A program made the translations under genes and the position numbers. This document shows positions 10,272 through 20,271 of a stretch of 64,000 nt of DNA, one piece after another. Origin of the DNA: Roseomonas gilardii (GTDB taxonomy: Bacteria > Pseudomonadota > Alphaproteobacteria > Acetobacterales > Acetobacteraceae). Position 1 is the first letter of the stretch. Each line of letters starts with the position of its first letter. The notes under the pieces were generated by a model. It had not been told where the DNA came from. It worked only from the letters and a program-made list of their open reading frames with translations, and searched no databases. Where the stretch lies: NCBI RefSeq assembly GCF_001941945.1, contig NZ_CP015583.1, positions 3,614,001 through 3,678,000 of the forward strand. Reading direction: 5' to 3'.

Positions 10272-11978
10272 ATGGGTGCCGGGGAACTCAGCTATGTCCA
10301 TGGAGCCTGCGAAACCCCGCTGCTGAGCGACACGATCGGGCAGCGACTGGACCGCACAGCCGATACCTGGCCGGACCGGCCGGCGCTGATCGACCGGGGC
10401 CAGGGCCTGCGCTGGAGCTGGGCGGAGCTGCGGGAACAGGTGGACCGCCTCGCCGCGGGCTTTCTCGCGCTCGGGCTGCGGCGTGGCGAACGGGTGGGTA
10501 TCTGGTCGTTGAACCGGGCGGAATGGGTGCTGACCCAGTTCGCCGCGGCGCGGGCCGGGCTGGTGCTGGTGACGATCAACCCGGCCTACCGGCTGCACGA
10601 GCTGGAATTCGCACTGAACAAGGTGGGCTGCGCCGCGCTGGTGACGGCGACCGCCTTCAAGACCAGCGACTATGCCGGGATGCTGCGGCAGATCGCGCCG
10701 GAGCTGGACAGCGCCACCAGGGGCGGCCTGCGCGCGGCGCGGCTACCGGCGCTGCGGGCGGTGATCCAGCTCGGCGGTCCCGCTTCCTCCACCCCATTGG
10801 CCGGCGCCCTGCCCTTCGCCGATGTGCTGGCCCTGGGCGGGGAGCGGGAGCGCGCGGCGCTGCGGGAACTGGGCCCTTCACTGCAATTCGACGACCCCAT
10901 CAACATCCAGTTCACCAGCGGCACCACCGGCACGCCGAAGGGCGTCACGCTGTCGCACCACAACATCCTGAACAACGGCTATTTCGTCGGACAGGCGATG
11001 CGCCTGACCGAAGAGGACCGGATCTGCGTCCCGGTGCCGCTCTACCATTGCTTCGGCATGGTGATGGGCAACCTCGCGGCCCTGACGCACGGCGCCTGCC
11101 TGGTCTATCCGGGCGAGGGCTTCGACCCGGTGGCGACGCTGGAGGCGGTGCAGGCGGAACGCTGCACCGCGCTCTATGGCGTGCCGACCATGTTCATCGC
11201 CGAGCTCGACCACCCGCGCTTCGCGGAGTTCGACCTGTCCTCGCTGCGCACGGGAATCATGGCGGGCTCCCCCTGCCCCATCGAGGTGATGCGGCGCGTC
11301 ACCAGCCGCATGAACATGCGCGACCTCACCATCTGCTACGGCATGACCGAGACCAGCCCGGTCAGCTTCCAGAGCGCGGTGGACGACCCGCTGGAACGGC
11401 GCGTTTCCACCGTCGGGCGCATCCACCCGCATCTGGAGGTGAAGATCATCGACACCGAGGGGCGGATCGTGCCGCGCGGCCAGGCGGGCGAGCTCTGCAC
11501 GCGCGGCTATTCGGTGATGCTGGGCTACTGGGACGAGGCGGCGCGGACGGCGGAGGTGATCGACGCGGCGCGGTGGATGCACACGGGCGACCTCGCGACC
11601 CTCGACGCGGAGGGCTATTGCAACATCGTCGGCCGGATCAAGGACATGGTGATCCGCGGCGGGGAGAACCTCTATCCGCGCGAGATCGAGGAGTTCCTTT
11701 ACCGCCATCCGAAGATCCAGGACGTGCAGGTCTTCGGTGTGCCCGACCCCCGCTATGGCGAGGAGCTCTGCGCCTGGATTCGCATCCGGCCGGGCGAGGC
11801 GCTGACGGTGGAGGAGGTGCGAGGCTTCTGCGAGGGGCAGATCGCGCACCAGAAAATCCCGAGATATGTTCAGTTCGTTAATGAATTTCCCATGACCGTG
11901 ACCGGCAAGATCCAGAAATTCCTCATGCGCCGACATATGGAGGAGGAACTCGGCCTGACGCGCCAGGAAACCGCCTGA
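10272..11978 (+). CDS. acyl-CoA synthetase (AMP-binding, ACSF2/FadD-like)
   Basis: This ANL-superfamily ligase of 568 residues makes an acyl-CoA from a carboxylic acid, ATP and CoA. The P-loop [10 protein letters not shown] lies at about 216-225, CYGMTETSP carries the adenylate motif, and [25 protein letters not shown] and the C-terminal TVTGKIQK (acylation lysine) are all intact. The N-terminal phrase [17 protein letters not shown] is typical of the ACSF2-type medium-chain or branched-acid synthetases. Its position inside the leucine operon suggests activation of isovalerate or acetoacetate, or of a related branched acid such as those from leucine/isovalerate overflow. Substrate is not decided by sequence. 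Confidence 0.9.
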   Translation: MGAGELSYVHGACETPLLSDTIGQRLDRTADTWPDRPALIDRGQGLRWSWAELREQVDRLAAGFLALGLRRGERVGIWSLNRAEWVLTQFAAARAGLVLVTINPAYRLHELEFALNKVGCAALVTATAFKTSDYAGMLRQIAPELDSATRGGLRAARLPALRAVIQLGGPASSTPLAGALPFADVLALGGERERAALRELGPSLQFDDPINIQFTSGTTGTPKGVTLSHHNILNNGYFVGQAMRLTEEDRICVPVPLYHCFGMVMGNLAALTHGACLVYPGEGFDPVATLEAVQAERCTALYGVPTMFIAELDHPRFAEFDLSSLRTGIMAGSPCPIEVMRRVTSRMNMRDLTICYGMTETSPVSFQSAVDDPLERRVSTVGRIHPHLEVKIIDTEGRIVPRGQAGELCTRGYSVMLGYWDEAARTAEVIDAARWMHTGDLATLDAEGYCNIVGRIKDMVIRGGENLYPREIEEFLYRHPKIQDVQVFGVPDPRYGEELCAWIRIRPGEALTVEEVRGFCEGQIAHQKIPRYVQFVNEFPMTVTGKIQKFLMRRHMEEELGLTRQETA

Positions 11979-12083
11979 AGGCCGGCCGGGCGGATTGGTG
12001 GGGGATGCCACGATCCCGCTTGCACCGGGGGGCGGCTTCGCCTTAACTCCTGTGCAAGACTGAAAAGACGAGGAAACATCCGG

Positions 12084-12852
12084 GTGGCCGACTACATCCT
12101 GGAGACCGAGGACATGACCAAGGAGTTCCGCGGATTCGCCGCGGTCTCCGGGGTGAACCTGCGCGTGCAACGTGGCAGCATCCATGGTCTGATCGGCCCC
12201 AACGGGGCGGGCAAGACGACCTGCTTCAACCTGCTGACGAAGTTCCTCCAGCCGACACGCGGCCGCATCCGCTACAACGGCCGCGACATCACCGCGATGA
12301 AGCCCGCCGAGGTGGCCCGGCTCGGCCTCGTGCGCTCCTTCCAGATCTCGGCGGTCTTTCCGCACCTGACGGTGCTGGAGAATGTCCGCCTGGCCCTGCA
12401 GCGGGAACGGGGCGGCTCCTTCGACTTCTGGAGGCGCGAATCCGTGCTCACGCGCTATGACGCCCGGGCGATGGAACTGCTGGCCGAGGTCGGGCTGGCC
12501 AATGCCGCCGGGCTGACGGCGGGCTCGCTTTCCTATGGCCGCAAGCGGGCGCTGGAGATCGCCACCACCCTGGCGCTGGAGCCCGAGATGATGCTCCTGG
12601 ACGAGCCTACCGCCGGCATGACGCACGAGGATGTGGACCGCGTCACCGCGCTGGTGAAGCGCGTGGCCGCGGGCCGCACCGTGCTGATGGTGGAGCACAA
12701 CCTGAAGGTGGTGGAGGGCCTCTGCGACCGGATCACCGTGCTGACGCGCGGGCGCATCCTGGCGGAAGGCCCCTATGCCGAGGTCTCGCGCAACCCGGAG
12801 GTCGTGGCCGCCTATCTCGGCACCGATCCCACCATTGCCGGAGGCACCGCCC

Positions 12853-12863
<11 letters not shown>
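12084..12863 (+). CDS. livG: branched-chain amino-acid ABC transporter ATP-binding protein LivG
   Basis: The 259-residue ATPase pairs with LivF to power branched-chain amino-acid import at the inner membrane. Walker A GPNGAGKTT (about 38-46), a VRSFQ Q-loop, signature LSYGRKRALEIA, Walker B MMLLDEPTAGM and the switch histidine in VEHNLKVV are intact. The C-terminal extension with AAYLG is typical of LivG. The start is a GTG with GAGGAAAC upstream. It follows the liu genes by 105 bp on the same strand, and livF overlaps its 3' end by 11 bp. Confidence 0.93.
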
Positions 12864-13602
<739 letters not shown>

Positions 13603-13607
13603 CCCCT

Positions 13608-13632
13608 GCCCCGCCCGGTTCACCGGCGGGGC
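13608..13632. repeat. intercistronic hairpin between livF and the binding-protein gene
   Basis: Perfect 8-bp arms GCCCCGCC/GGCGGGGC enclose a 9-nt loop, just after the livF stop. There is no T tract. It could limit read-through or protect the upstream mRNA end. Confidence 0.45.
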
Positions 13633-13693
13633 GGATGCAGGAAACGGGCGGCAGCGCCGCCAGAAACCAACGAAAGCCAGGGAAACCCAGGAA

Positions 13694-14932
13694 ATGACCT
13701 TCTCCCGCCGCACGACCCTTCTCGGCGCAGCGACCCTGCCCGCCCTGGGCCTGCTGCCCTTCCGTCCGGCCCGGGCACAGGCCGGGGGCACGATCAAGAT
13801 CGGCGTGCTGAACGACATGTCCGGCGTGTACCGCGACATCTCCGGCCCCACCTCCGTCGCCTGCGTGCGCCAGGCGGTGCAGGACAGCGGCATCGAGGCC
13901 AAGGGCGTGAAGGTCGAGGTCGTGGCCGCCGACCACCAGAACAAGCCGGATGTCGGCGCCAACGTCGCCCGCCAGTGGTTCGACCAGGATGGCGTGGACA
14001 TGATCATCGACGTGCCCAACAGCGCCGTGGCGCTGGCGGTGAACAGCGTCGTGCGGGAGAAGAACAAGGTCTATGTCAACTCCACCGGCGGCACGACGGA
14101 GCTGACCGGCGGCCAGTGCTCGCCCAACACCATCCACTGGACCTACGACACCTACATGCTCGCTAAGTCCACCGGCGGGGCGATGGTGAAGCAGGGCGGC
14201 GATAGCTGGTATTTCATCACCGCCGACTATGCCTTCGGCCATGACCTGGAGAGGAACACCACGAACTTCGTGAAGGAGGCCGGCGGCAAGGTGCTGGGCT
14301 CGGTGCGCCACCCGTTGCAGAGCACCGACTTCTCCTCTTTCCTCCTCCAGGCGCAGCAGAGCCGGGCCAAGGTGATCGGCCTCGCCAATGCCGGCACCGA
14401 CACGATCAACGCGGTGAAGCAGGCGGCCGAGTTCGGCGTCACCCGCCGCGGCACCAAGATCGCCGTGCTGCTGATGTTCATCAACGACGTGCACGGGCTG
14501 GGGCTGAACGCCGCCCAGGGGCTGGTCTGCACCGAGAGCTTCTACTGGGATCTGAACGACCGCACCCGCGCCTTCACCAGCCGGGTGAAGGGTTCGCTGA
14601 ACGGCAACATGCCCGCCATGTCGCATGCCGGCTGCTATGCGGGTGCGCTGCACTACCTGAAGGTGGTGGCCGAGATGGGCGCCGCCGCCGCCAAGGCCTC
14701 GGGCGTGGAGACGGTGAAGCGCATGAAGGCCATGCCGACCGACGACGACTGCTTCGGCGCGGGCAAGATCCGCGAGGACGGGCGCAAGCTACACCCGGCC
14801 TATCTCTTCGAGGTGAAGGCGCCGGGCGACAGCAAGGGTCCCTGGGACTACTACAAGCTGCTGGAAACCACCTCGGCCGAGGATGCCTGGCGGCCGCTCT
14901 CGGCCGGCGGCTGCCCGCTCGTCCGCTCCTGA
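13694..14932 (+). CDS. branched-chain amino-acid ABC transporter substrate-binding protein
   Basis: This periplasmic type-I binding protein of 412 residues is the LivK/Peripla_BP_6 type. The N-terminal leader contains SRRTTLLG, a twin-arginine-like motif, and ends after PARAQA. The mature domain shows the expected start IKIGVLNDMSGVYRDI, the VPNSAVALAV lobe and VLMYGYD-equivalent ADYAFGHDLERNTT. The start ATG is chosen from the leader; the frame upstream belongs to livF sequence in another register. It is flanked by hairpins on both sides, an arrangement often used to raise the binding-protein dose over the permeases. Its place beside the liu genes points to leucine, isoleucine or valine as cargo, but amide-type ligands are possible in this family. 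Confidence 0.9.
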   Translation: MTFSRRTTLLGAATLPALGLLPFRPARAQAGGTIKIGVLNDMSGVYRDISGPTSVACVRQAVQDSGIEAKGVKVEVVAADHQNKPDVGANVARQWFDQDGVDMIIDVPNSAVALAVNSVVREKNKVYVNSTGGTTELTGGQCSPNTIHWTYDTYMLAKSTGGAMVKQGGDSWYFITADYAFGHDLERNTTNFVKEAGGKVLGSVRHPLQSTDFSSFLLQAQQSRAKVIGLANAGTDTINAVKQAAEFGVTRRGTKIAVLLMFINDVHGLGLNAAQGLVCTESFYWDLNDRTRAFTSRVKGSLNGNMPAMSHAGCYAGALHYLKVVAEMGAAAAKASGVETVKRMKAMPTDDDCFGAGKIREDGRKLHPAYLFEVKAPGDSKGPWDYYKLLETTSAEDAWRPLSAGGCPLVRS

Positions 14933-14940
14933 TCCCTGAA

Positions 14941-14966
14941 GGGGAGGGCGGCGCGCCGCCCTCCCC
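14941..14966. terminator. perfect GC hairpin between binding-protein gene and livH
   Basis: Thirteen-base arms GGGGAGGGCGGCG/CGCCGCCCTCCCC meet with no formal loop, 8 bp after the binding-protein stop codon and before livH. There is no T tract, so it is more likely an attenuator or mRNA-stabilising element that raises binding-protein over permease levels than a full terminator. Confidence 0.55.
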
Positions 14967-14987
14967 CCGCGTCCCGAGAGGCACAAG

Positions 14988-15872
14988 ATGGAAGACCTGT
15001 TGTTCCAGTTGGAGATGGGCCTGCCGCAGATCGTCCTGGGCCTCGTGAACGGCGCCTTCTACGCGCTTCTGTCACTGGGCCTGGCTGTGATCTTCGGCAT
15101 GCTGCACGTCATCAACTTCGCCCATGGGGCGCAGTTCATGATGGGCGCCTTCGTCGCCTGGATGCTGCTGAACTGGCTGGGCATCGGCTACTGGCCCGCG
15201 CTGATCCTCTCGCCCCTCATCATGGGCGTGCTGGGGGTGGTGATCGAACGGCTGCTGATCCGCCGCGTGCAGGGGGCGGACCCGCTCTACGGGCTGCTGC
15301 TGACCTTCGGCCTCGCCCTGATGATCGAGGGCATCTTCCGGCAGTATTTCGGCTCCTCCGGCATGCCCTATGCACCGCCCGCCTCGCTGACCGGCATGCC
15401 GCTCGATCTCGGCTTCATGATCCTGCCGATGTACCGCGCCTGGGTGGTGGTGGCCGCGCTGATCCTGTCGCTGGGCACCTGGCTGGTGATCGAGAAGTCG
15501 CGCCTGGGCGCCTATCTGCGCGCCGCGACCGAGAACGCCTCGCTGGTGCAGGCCTTCGGCGTGAACGTGCCGCGCCTCGTCACCCTGACCTATGCCGGCG
15601 GCGTGGCGCTGGCGGCGCTGGCGGGCGTGCTGGCGGCGCCGATCTATTCGGTGAACCCGCAGATGGGCTCCAGCCTCATCATCACCGTCTTCGCCGTGGT
15701 GGTGATCGGCGGCATGGGCTCGATCCTGGGCTCGGTGGTCACCGGCTTCGCCTTGGGGCTGGTGGAGGGGATGACCAAGGTCTTCTACCCCGAGGCGGCT
15801 TCCACCGTGATCTTCGTCGTCATGGCGATCGTGCTGCTGGTGCGGCCCGCCGGCCTGTTCGGGAGGGCCTGA
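14988..15872 (+). CDS. livH: branched-chain amino-acid ABC transporter permease LivH
   Basis: The 294-residue inner-membrane permease has about eight hydrophobic segments. LivH marks are NGAFYALLSLGLAVIFGM near the N-terminus with HVINFAHGAQFMMGAF after it, and the EAA-like cytoplasmic loop around LGAYLRAATENASLVQAFGVN. It ends with VRPAGLFGRA. The ATG at 14988 follows AGAGG. livM starts 5 bp after its stop, so the two permeases are co-translated. Confidence 0.94.
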   Translation: MEDLLFQLEMGLPQIVLGLVNGAFYALLSLGLAVIFGMLHVINFAHGAQFMMGAFVAWMLLNWLGIGYWPALILSPLIMGVLGVVIERLLIRRVQGADPLYGLLLTFGLALMIEGIFRQYFGSSGMPYAPPASLTGMPLDLGFMILPMYRAWVVVAALILSLGTWLVIEKSRLGAYLRAATENASLVQAFGVNVPRLVTLTYAGGVALAALAGVLAAPIYSVNPQMGSSLIITVFAVVVIGGMGSILGSVVTGFALGLVEGMTKVFYPEAASTVIFVVMAIVLLVRPAGLFGRA

Positions 15873-15877
15873 CCCCC

Positions 15878-16867
15878 ATGTCCGCCAGTTCCACCGCGCC
15901 GCGCGACCTGACCACGCCGCCCGCCATGCCGGGCCTGCTCGGCTTCAGCCGGGGCCAGGGCATCGCCCTGGTCCTGCTGGTCGCCTTCCTGCTGGCGGGG
16001 CCCTTCATCCTCTACCCCGTCTTCCTGATGAAGCTGCTCTGCTTCGCCCTCTTCGCCTGCGCCTTCAACCTGCTGATCGGCTATGTCGGCCTGCTCTCCT
16101 TCGGCCATGCCGCCTTCTTCGGCATGGGCGGCTACCTCGCCGCCCATGCGGCCAAGGTCTGGGGGCTGACGCCGGAGATCTCGATCCTCGCCGGCGGCGT
16201 CGTCGGCGCCGTGCTGGGCCTGCTCTTCGGCTGGCTGGCGATCCGGCGGCAGGGCATCTACTTCGCCATGATCACCCTGGCCCTGGCGCAGATGGTCTTC
16301 TTCTTCTGCCTCCAGGCGCCCTTCACCCATGGCGAGGACGGCATCCAGTCCGTGCCGCGCGGGCGCCTCTTCGGGCTGATCGACCTTTCGCCGGACATGA
16401 CGATGTACTGGCTGGTGGCGGCGGTCTTCCTGATCGGCTTCCTGCTGATCCACCGCATCGTCCATTCGCCCTTCGGCCAGGTGCTCAAGGCGATCCGCGA
16501 GAACGAGCCCCGCGCCACCTCACTCGGCTACCGCGCCGACGACTACAAGCTGATGGCCTTCGTGCTCTCGGCGGCGCTGTCCGGCGTCGCGGGCGGCACC
16601 AAGGCCCTGGTCTTCGGCATCGCCACCCTCACCGACGTCCATTGGTCGATGAGCGGCGAGGTGGTGCTGATGACCCTGCTTGGCGGCCTCGGCACGCTGT
16701 TCGGCCCGGTGGTCGGCGCCTCGGTGATCGTGGCGATGCAGAACTACCTCGCCCCCTTCGGCGCCTGGGTGACGGTGATCCAGGGCGCCATCTTCGTCGT
16801 CTGCGTCGTCGCCTTCCGCGCCGGCATCGTCGGCGAGATCGGGCGACTGCTGAAGACGAAGCTCTGA
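15878..16867 (+). CDS. livM: branched-chain amino-acid ABC transporter permease LivM
   Basis: This is the second permease, with 329 residues and about nine to ten membrane segments. LivM marks are NLLIGYVGLLSFGHAAFFGMGGY (residues about 61-83) and the coupling loop FGQVLKAIRENEPRATSLGY. It is the last gene of the leucine locus. After it the strand switches, and a 489-bp gap with repeats separates it from a convergent lysR. Confidence 0.94.
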   Translation: MSASSTAPRDLTTPPAMPGLLGFSRGQGIALVLLVAFLLAGPFILYPVFLMKLLCFALFACAFNLLIGYVGLLSFGHAAFFGMGGYLAAHAAKVWGLTPEISILAGGVVGAVLGLLFGWLAIRRQGIYFAMITLALAQMVFFFCLQAPFTHGEDGIQSVPRGRLFGLIDLSPDMTMYWLVAAVFLIGFLLIHRIVHSPFGQVLKAIRENEPRATSLGYRADDYKLMAFVLSAALSGVAGGTKALVFGIATLTDVHWSMSGEVVLMTLLGGLGTLFGPVVGASVIVAMQNYLAPFGAWVTVIQGAIFVVCVVAFRAGIVGEIGRLLKTKL

Positions 16868-16913
16868 GGCTGTGCGTGGCGCCGTCCGGGGGAACGAGGC
16901 GTCGGCTGACACC

Positions 16914-16942
16914 GGATCGCGCCGGAGAGCCATGCTCTCCGG
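16914..16942. repeat. 29-bp dispersed palindromic repeat, copy 1
   Basis: Twenty-nine bases identical to 52488-52516. The core has perfect arms CCGGAGAGC and GCTCTCCGG around CAT; the ten bases upstream (GCTGAC followed by a near-match) are also partly shared. It follows the livM stop by about 47 bp. It could be a REP-like element or a shared terminator family. Confidence 0.8.
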
Positions 16943-17022
16943 GGGCGTCGCGGTCTGTCGCCGGAGCTGTCGCCCCCCGCCCGCATGGGCCGGGGTCTTT
17001 CGCCCTACCTGCGATCCCGGTT

Positions 17023-17054
17023 TTTAGGGCTTTAGGATTTTAGGATTTTATCCC
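17023..17054. repeat. tandem 8-bp AT-rich repeat
   Basis: Successive 8-base units read TTTAGGGC, TTTAGGAT, TTTAGGAT and the degenerate TTTATCCC. This is a sharp AT-rich island in a very GC-rich region, and not in a gene. Confidence 0.7.
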
Positions 17055-17296
17055 TTTATTCGTTTGAATGGATGCGGGACCACTACCCCTTGGCACACGC
17101 GGATGCTGCCCAGGTTCGCACCTCCAGGGACCGGCGGCATAGCGGCGAAATGTTGATTATATTCCTATAGCCGAAGCCGCTTTCCGGAAGCAAGAGACAT
17201 CGGGCGCTCGGCGGGCCCGGACCTTCGGACTGACGCTCACCGCGCGTGCCAGCTCATCGGGTCCAGGGCGCGCAGCGTCCTGGCGGTGAGGGGGTT

Positions 17297-17326
17297 CCGG
17301 GGAGAGAGGCGGAGCCTCTCCCCCGG
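17297..17326. terminator. GC hairpin near the 3' end of lysR
   Basis: Arms CCGGGGAGAGAGGC and GCCTCTC-CCCCGG enclose GGA, about 30 bp beyond the lysR stop codon. There is no T tract. It belongs to the recurring CCGGGG-AGGC hairpin family of this window. Confidence 0.5.
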
Positions 17327-17356
17327 GGGGCAGGCCCAGGGAGCACGGCGGCGCCT

Positions 17357-18268
17357 TCATCCCCGCGCCGCCGGGCGCAGATGCTCCGCCAGGAAATCCA
17401 CCAGCACGCGGATGCGGGCCGGCATGGTGGCACCACCGACGAAGACCGCGTGGATGCTTTCCCGGTCCTGCGGGTTGTATTCCTCCAGCAGCGGCACCAG
17501 CCGCCCGGCGGCGATCTCGTCATCGATATGGAAATGCCCGACGCGGGTGATGCCGACACCCTGCAGGGCGAGCTGCACCAGCGTTTCGCCGTTGTTCGCG
17601 GTCATGTTGCCGGAAACCCGCATCAGATGGTCCCGCCCGCCCTCGCGGAAGGGCCAGCCCGGCTCGATGCGGCGGAAGCTGAAATCCAGGCAGTTGTGCC
17701 GGGCGAGGTCGGCCGGCACGCGCGGCACCCCGGCCCGGGCGAGATAGGCGGGCGAGGCCACCACGCTGCGCCCGGTCTCCCCCAGCTTCCGGGCGGACAG
17801 CGGGCTGTCGGCCAGCGGGCCGAAGCGGATCGCGACATCGGCGCGGCCGCCCAGCACATCGACGATCTGGTCGTTGATGTCGATCTCCACGCTGATGCCG
17901 GGATAGCGCTCCACGAAGGCCCCCAGCAGCGGCACGATCACCATCCGCCCATGCGCCATGGAGGTGCTGACCCGCACCCGCCCGCGCGGCGAGGCCTGGT
18001 CGGCGATGCCGCTCTCCACCTCGTCGAGGTCGGAGAGGATGCGGGTCGCGGCGCGGGCATAGGCCTCCCCCTCGGCGGTCAGGCGCAGCCGCCGCGTCGT
18101 GCGCAGCAGCAGGCGCACGCCCAGCCGCGCCTCGATGCGGGCGACGATGCGGCTGACCGCGGAGGGGGTGAGGCCCAGCGCGCGGGCGGCGCCCGACAGG
18201 CTGCCTTCCCGCGCCACCATGGCGAAGGCCTCCATCTCGCCCGCCCGGTCCACCCTCTCACGCGGCAT
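17357..18268 (-). CDS. LysR-family transcriptional regulator
   Basis: The 303-residue protein has an N-terminal winged helix (about 12-70: MEAFAMVAREGSLSGAARALGLTPSAVSRIVARIE) and a LysR substrate domain from about 98. The C-terminal VLVDFLAEHLRP is typical of the large group of LysR regulators related to DsdC/PecT-like repressors of transporters. It diverges from an MFS transporter 100 bp away, which it most likely controls together with itself. The inducer is unknown. Confidence 0.88.
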   Translation of the reverse strand: MPRERVDRAGEMEAFAMVAREGSLSGAARALGLTPSAVSRIVARIEARLGVRLLLRTTRRLRLTAEGEAYARAATRILSDLDEVESGIADQASPRGRVRVSTSMAHGRMVIVPLLGAFVERYPGISVEIDINDQIVDVLGGRADVAIRFGPLADSPLSARKLGETGRSVVASPAYLARAGVPRVPADLARHNCLDFSFRRIEPGWPFREGGRDHLMRVSGNMTANNGETLVQLALQGVGITRVGHFHIDDEIAAGRLVPLLEEYNPQDRESIHAVFVGGATMPARIRVLVDFLAEHLRPAARG

Positions 18269-18368
18269 CTGTGCCTCCGGCGCAAAGATCCTGGTCCGCC
18301 GCCCCTACTACCGCACCGCACCAGGGCCATCCAAGTGCCGGGCCGGACCATTTCCCGGACCCAACCGC

Positions 18369-19547
18369 ATGAGCCTCAACCCCCCTCTCCTGGCGCTGGC
18401 CGTCGGCGCCTTCGGCATCGGTGTCACGGAATTCGCCCCGATGGGCATGCTGCCGGTGATCGCCGGCGACCTCGGCGTTTCCATCCCGGCGGCGGGGCTG
18501 CTGGTCAGCGCCTATGCGATGGGCGTGCTCCTCGGCGCCCCGCTCATGACGCTCGCCTTCGCCCGGATGCCGCGCCGGCGCCTGCTGATCGGGCTGATGG
18601 GCATCTTCACCCTGGGCAACCTGCTTTCCGCGGTGGCCGGCGGCTATTCCATGTTGCTCCTCGCCCGCGTCGTCACATCCTTCAACCATGGCGCCTTCTT
18701 CGGCGTGGGCGCGGTGGTGGCGGCCGGTCTCGTCCCGCCCGAACGGCGCGCGGCGGCGGTGGCCGCCATGTTCTCCGGCCTGACCATCGCCACGATCGGC
18801 GGCGTGCCGCTGGCCGCCTGGGTGGGCGAGGCGGTGGGCTGGCGGATGGCCTTCTGGGGCATCGCGGCGGTGGGCGTCCTCGCGATGATCGCGCTGCGCC
18901 TGTCCCTGCCGCCGCTGCCGGCCGAGGCCGGGGCGGACATGCGGGCGGAGCTGCGGGTGCTGCGGCGCGGGCCGGTGCTGGCCGCGCTGGGCCTGACCGT
19001 GCTGGGCGCCAGCGCCATGTTCACCGTCTTCACCTATATCGCCCCCATCCTGCGCCAGGAGGCCGGGGCGGACTCGGGGTTCGTGACTGCCATGCTGGTC
19101 GTTTATGGCCTCGGCCTGGCCGCCGGGAACTGGCTGGGCGGCCGCCTCGCCGACCGCTCCATGGACGGCACGCTGATCGGCGCCCTGGCCGCGCTGGTCG
19201 TGCTGCTGCTGTTCTTTGCCGCCGGGATGCGCTGGGAGGTTGCCGCGGCGCCGCTGATCTTCCTTTGGGGCGTGGCCAGCTTCGCCATCGTCCCGCCGTT
19301 GCAGACGCGGGTGGTGGCCACCGCCGCGGAGGCGCCGAACCTCGCCTCGGCGATGAATATCGGTGCCTTCAACCTCGGCAACGCGATCGGCGCGGCGCTC
19401 GGCGGCGGCGTGATCGATGCCGGCCTCGGCTATCCGGCGGTCTCGGTGGCCGGCGCGGCCATGGCGGCGGCCGGGCTCGCCATGCTGCTGCTCCTGCGCC
19501 GCCGGCGGCCGGTCCCCGCCCCGGAACTGGCCCGGGCCTGCGGCTGA
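18369..19547 (+). CDS. MFS transporter, AraJ/YdhP-like drug-efflux subfamily
   Basis: This inner-membrane major facilitator of 392 residues has 12 predicted membrane segments. The DHA1 pattern is visible: FGIGVTEFAPMGMLPVIAGDLG in the first helix and GAPLMTLAFARMPRRRLLIGLMG at the helix 2-3 loop (motif A region). The second half repeats with NWLGGRLADRSMDGTLIGA. Proteins of this branch export sugars, purines or drugs. The ATG at 18369 places the first helix directly at the N-terminus. The divergent lysR is its probable regulator. Confidence 0.88.
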   Translation: MSLNPPLLALAVGAFGIGVTEFAPMGMLPVIAGDLGVSIPAAGLLVSAYAMGVLLGAPLMTLAFARMPRRRLLIGLMGIFTLGNLLSAVAGGYSMLLLARVVTSFNHGAFFGVGAVVAAGLVPPERRAAAVAAMFSGLTIATIGGVPLAAWVGEAVGWRMAFWGIAAVGVLAMIALRLSLPPLPAEAGADMRAELRVLRRGPVLAALGLTVLGASAMFTVFTYIAPILRQEAGADSGFVTAMLVVYGLGLAAGNWLGGRLADRSMDGTLIGALAALVVLLLFFAAGMRWEVAAAPLIFLWGVASFAIVPPLQTRVVATAAEAPNLASAMNIGAFNLGNAIGAALGGGVIDAGLGYPAVSVAGAAMAAAGLAMLLLLRRRRPVPAPELARACG

Positions 19548-19608
19548 ACGGCATGGGGCCAATGGTAGGGGGCCAATGTATAGGGAGGTTCCCGGTCCTC
19601 CCCGGCCC

Positions 19609-20271
19609 TCATCCCAGCAAGGCAGTGCTGCCGAGGACGGCGATCCCGGAATCCTGGAACCCCTCCATGGCGGCTTCCAGCGTGTCGCCTCCGCCGGGCA
19701 GCGGCGCGGCGATGCCGCGGCAGGCGTCGAGGATCACCACGGCCTCGAAACCCTGCGCCGTGGCATCCCGCGCCGTGGCGGCGACGCAGAAATCCGTGGC
19801 CAGACCGCACAGGAAGACGCGCCGCACGCCCAGGGCGCGCAGGTAGCCGGCCAGCCCCGTGCCGGTTTCGCGGTCGTTCTCGGTGAAGCCGCTGTAGCTG
19901 TCCACCTCCCGCCGCATCCCCTTGCGGAAGATCGCCTGCAAGGGGCGCGTTTCCAGCGCCGGATGCAGGGCCGCACCGGGCGTGCCCTGCACGCAATGAT
20001 CTGGCCACAGCGTCTGCGGGCCATAGGGGAAGTCCACCATCTCGAAAGGCGCGCGTCCGGGGTGCTGGCTGGCGAAGGAGAGATGGCCCGGCGGATGCCA
20101 GTCCTGCGTCGCCACCACCCGCCCGAAGCGCGGCATCAGCGCATTGGCCAGCGGCAGGATCCCGTCGCCGCCCGGGACGGGCAGCGCGCCACCCGGCATG
20201 AAGTCGGGCTGCATGTCCACCACGATCAGGACATCGGTTTCCGGGTTCGGCGAGAGCGGCGGCGCGGACAT
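19609..20271 (-). CDS. pncA: nicotinamidase (isochorismatase-fold)
   Basis: The 220-residue hydrolase converts nicotinamide to nicotinate for NAD salvage. The catalytic triad is visible as Asp in VVDMQPDF, Lys in IFRKGMRREVDSYS and Cys in GLATDFCVAATA. Metal ligands appear in the DWHPPGHLSF segment. The YSGF after the lysine motif is typical of bacterial PncA. The gene stands alone; no pncB is adjacent. The region upstream separates it from divergent maeB. Confidence 0.92.
   Translation of the reverse strand: MSAPPLSPNPETDVLIVVDMQPDFMPGGALPVPGGDGILPLANALMPRFGRVVATQDWHPPGHLSFASQHPGRAPFEMVDFPYGPQTLWPDHCVQGTPGAALHPALETRPLQAIFRKGMRREVDSYSGFTENDRETGTGLAGYLRALGVRRVFLCGLATDFCVAATARDATAQGFEAVVILDACRGIAAPLPGGGDTLEAAMEGFQDSGIAVLGSTALLG

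Larger units (their letters stand above)
16868..17356. other. 489-bp non-coding gap between livM and a convergent lysR
   Basis: No credible gene is present on either strand. The gap holds a 29-bp dispersed palindromic repeat (16914-16942), a tandem 8-bp AT-rich repeat (17023-17054), a further AT-rich stretch near 17150-17175 and a GC hairpin (17297-17326). The hairpins probably end both converging transcripts. Confidence 0.7.

Noticed and set aside
17023-17054. Telomere-like TTTAGGG motif
   Set aside because: A single matching unit in a bacterial chromosome is coincidental; treated as a short tandem repeat instead.
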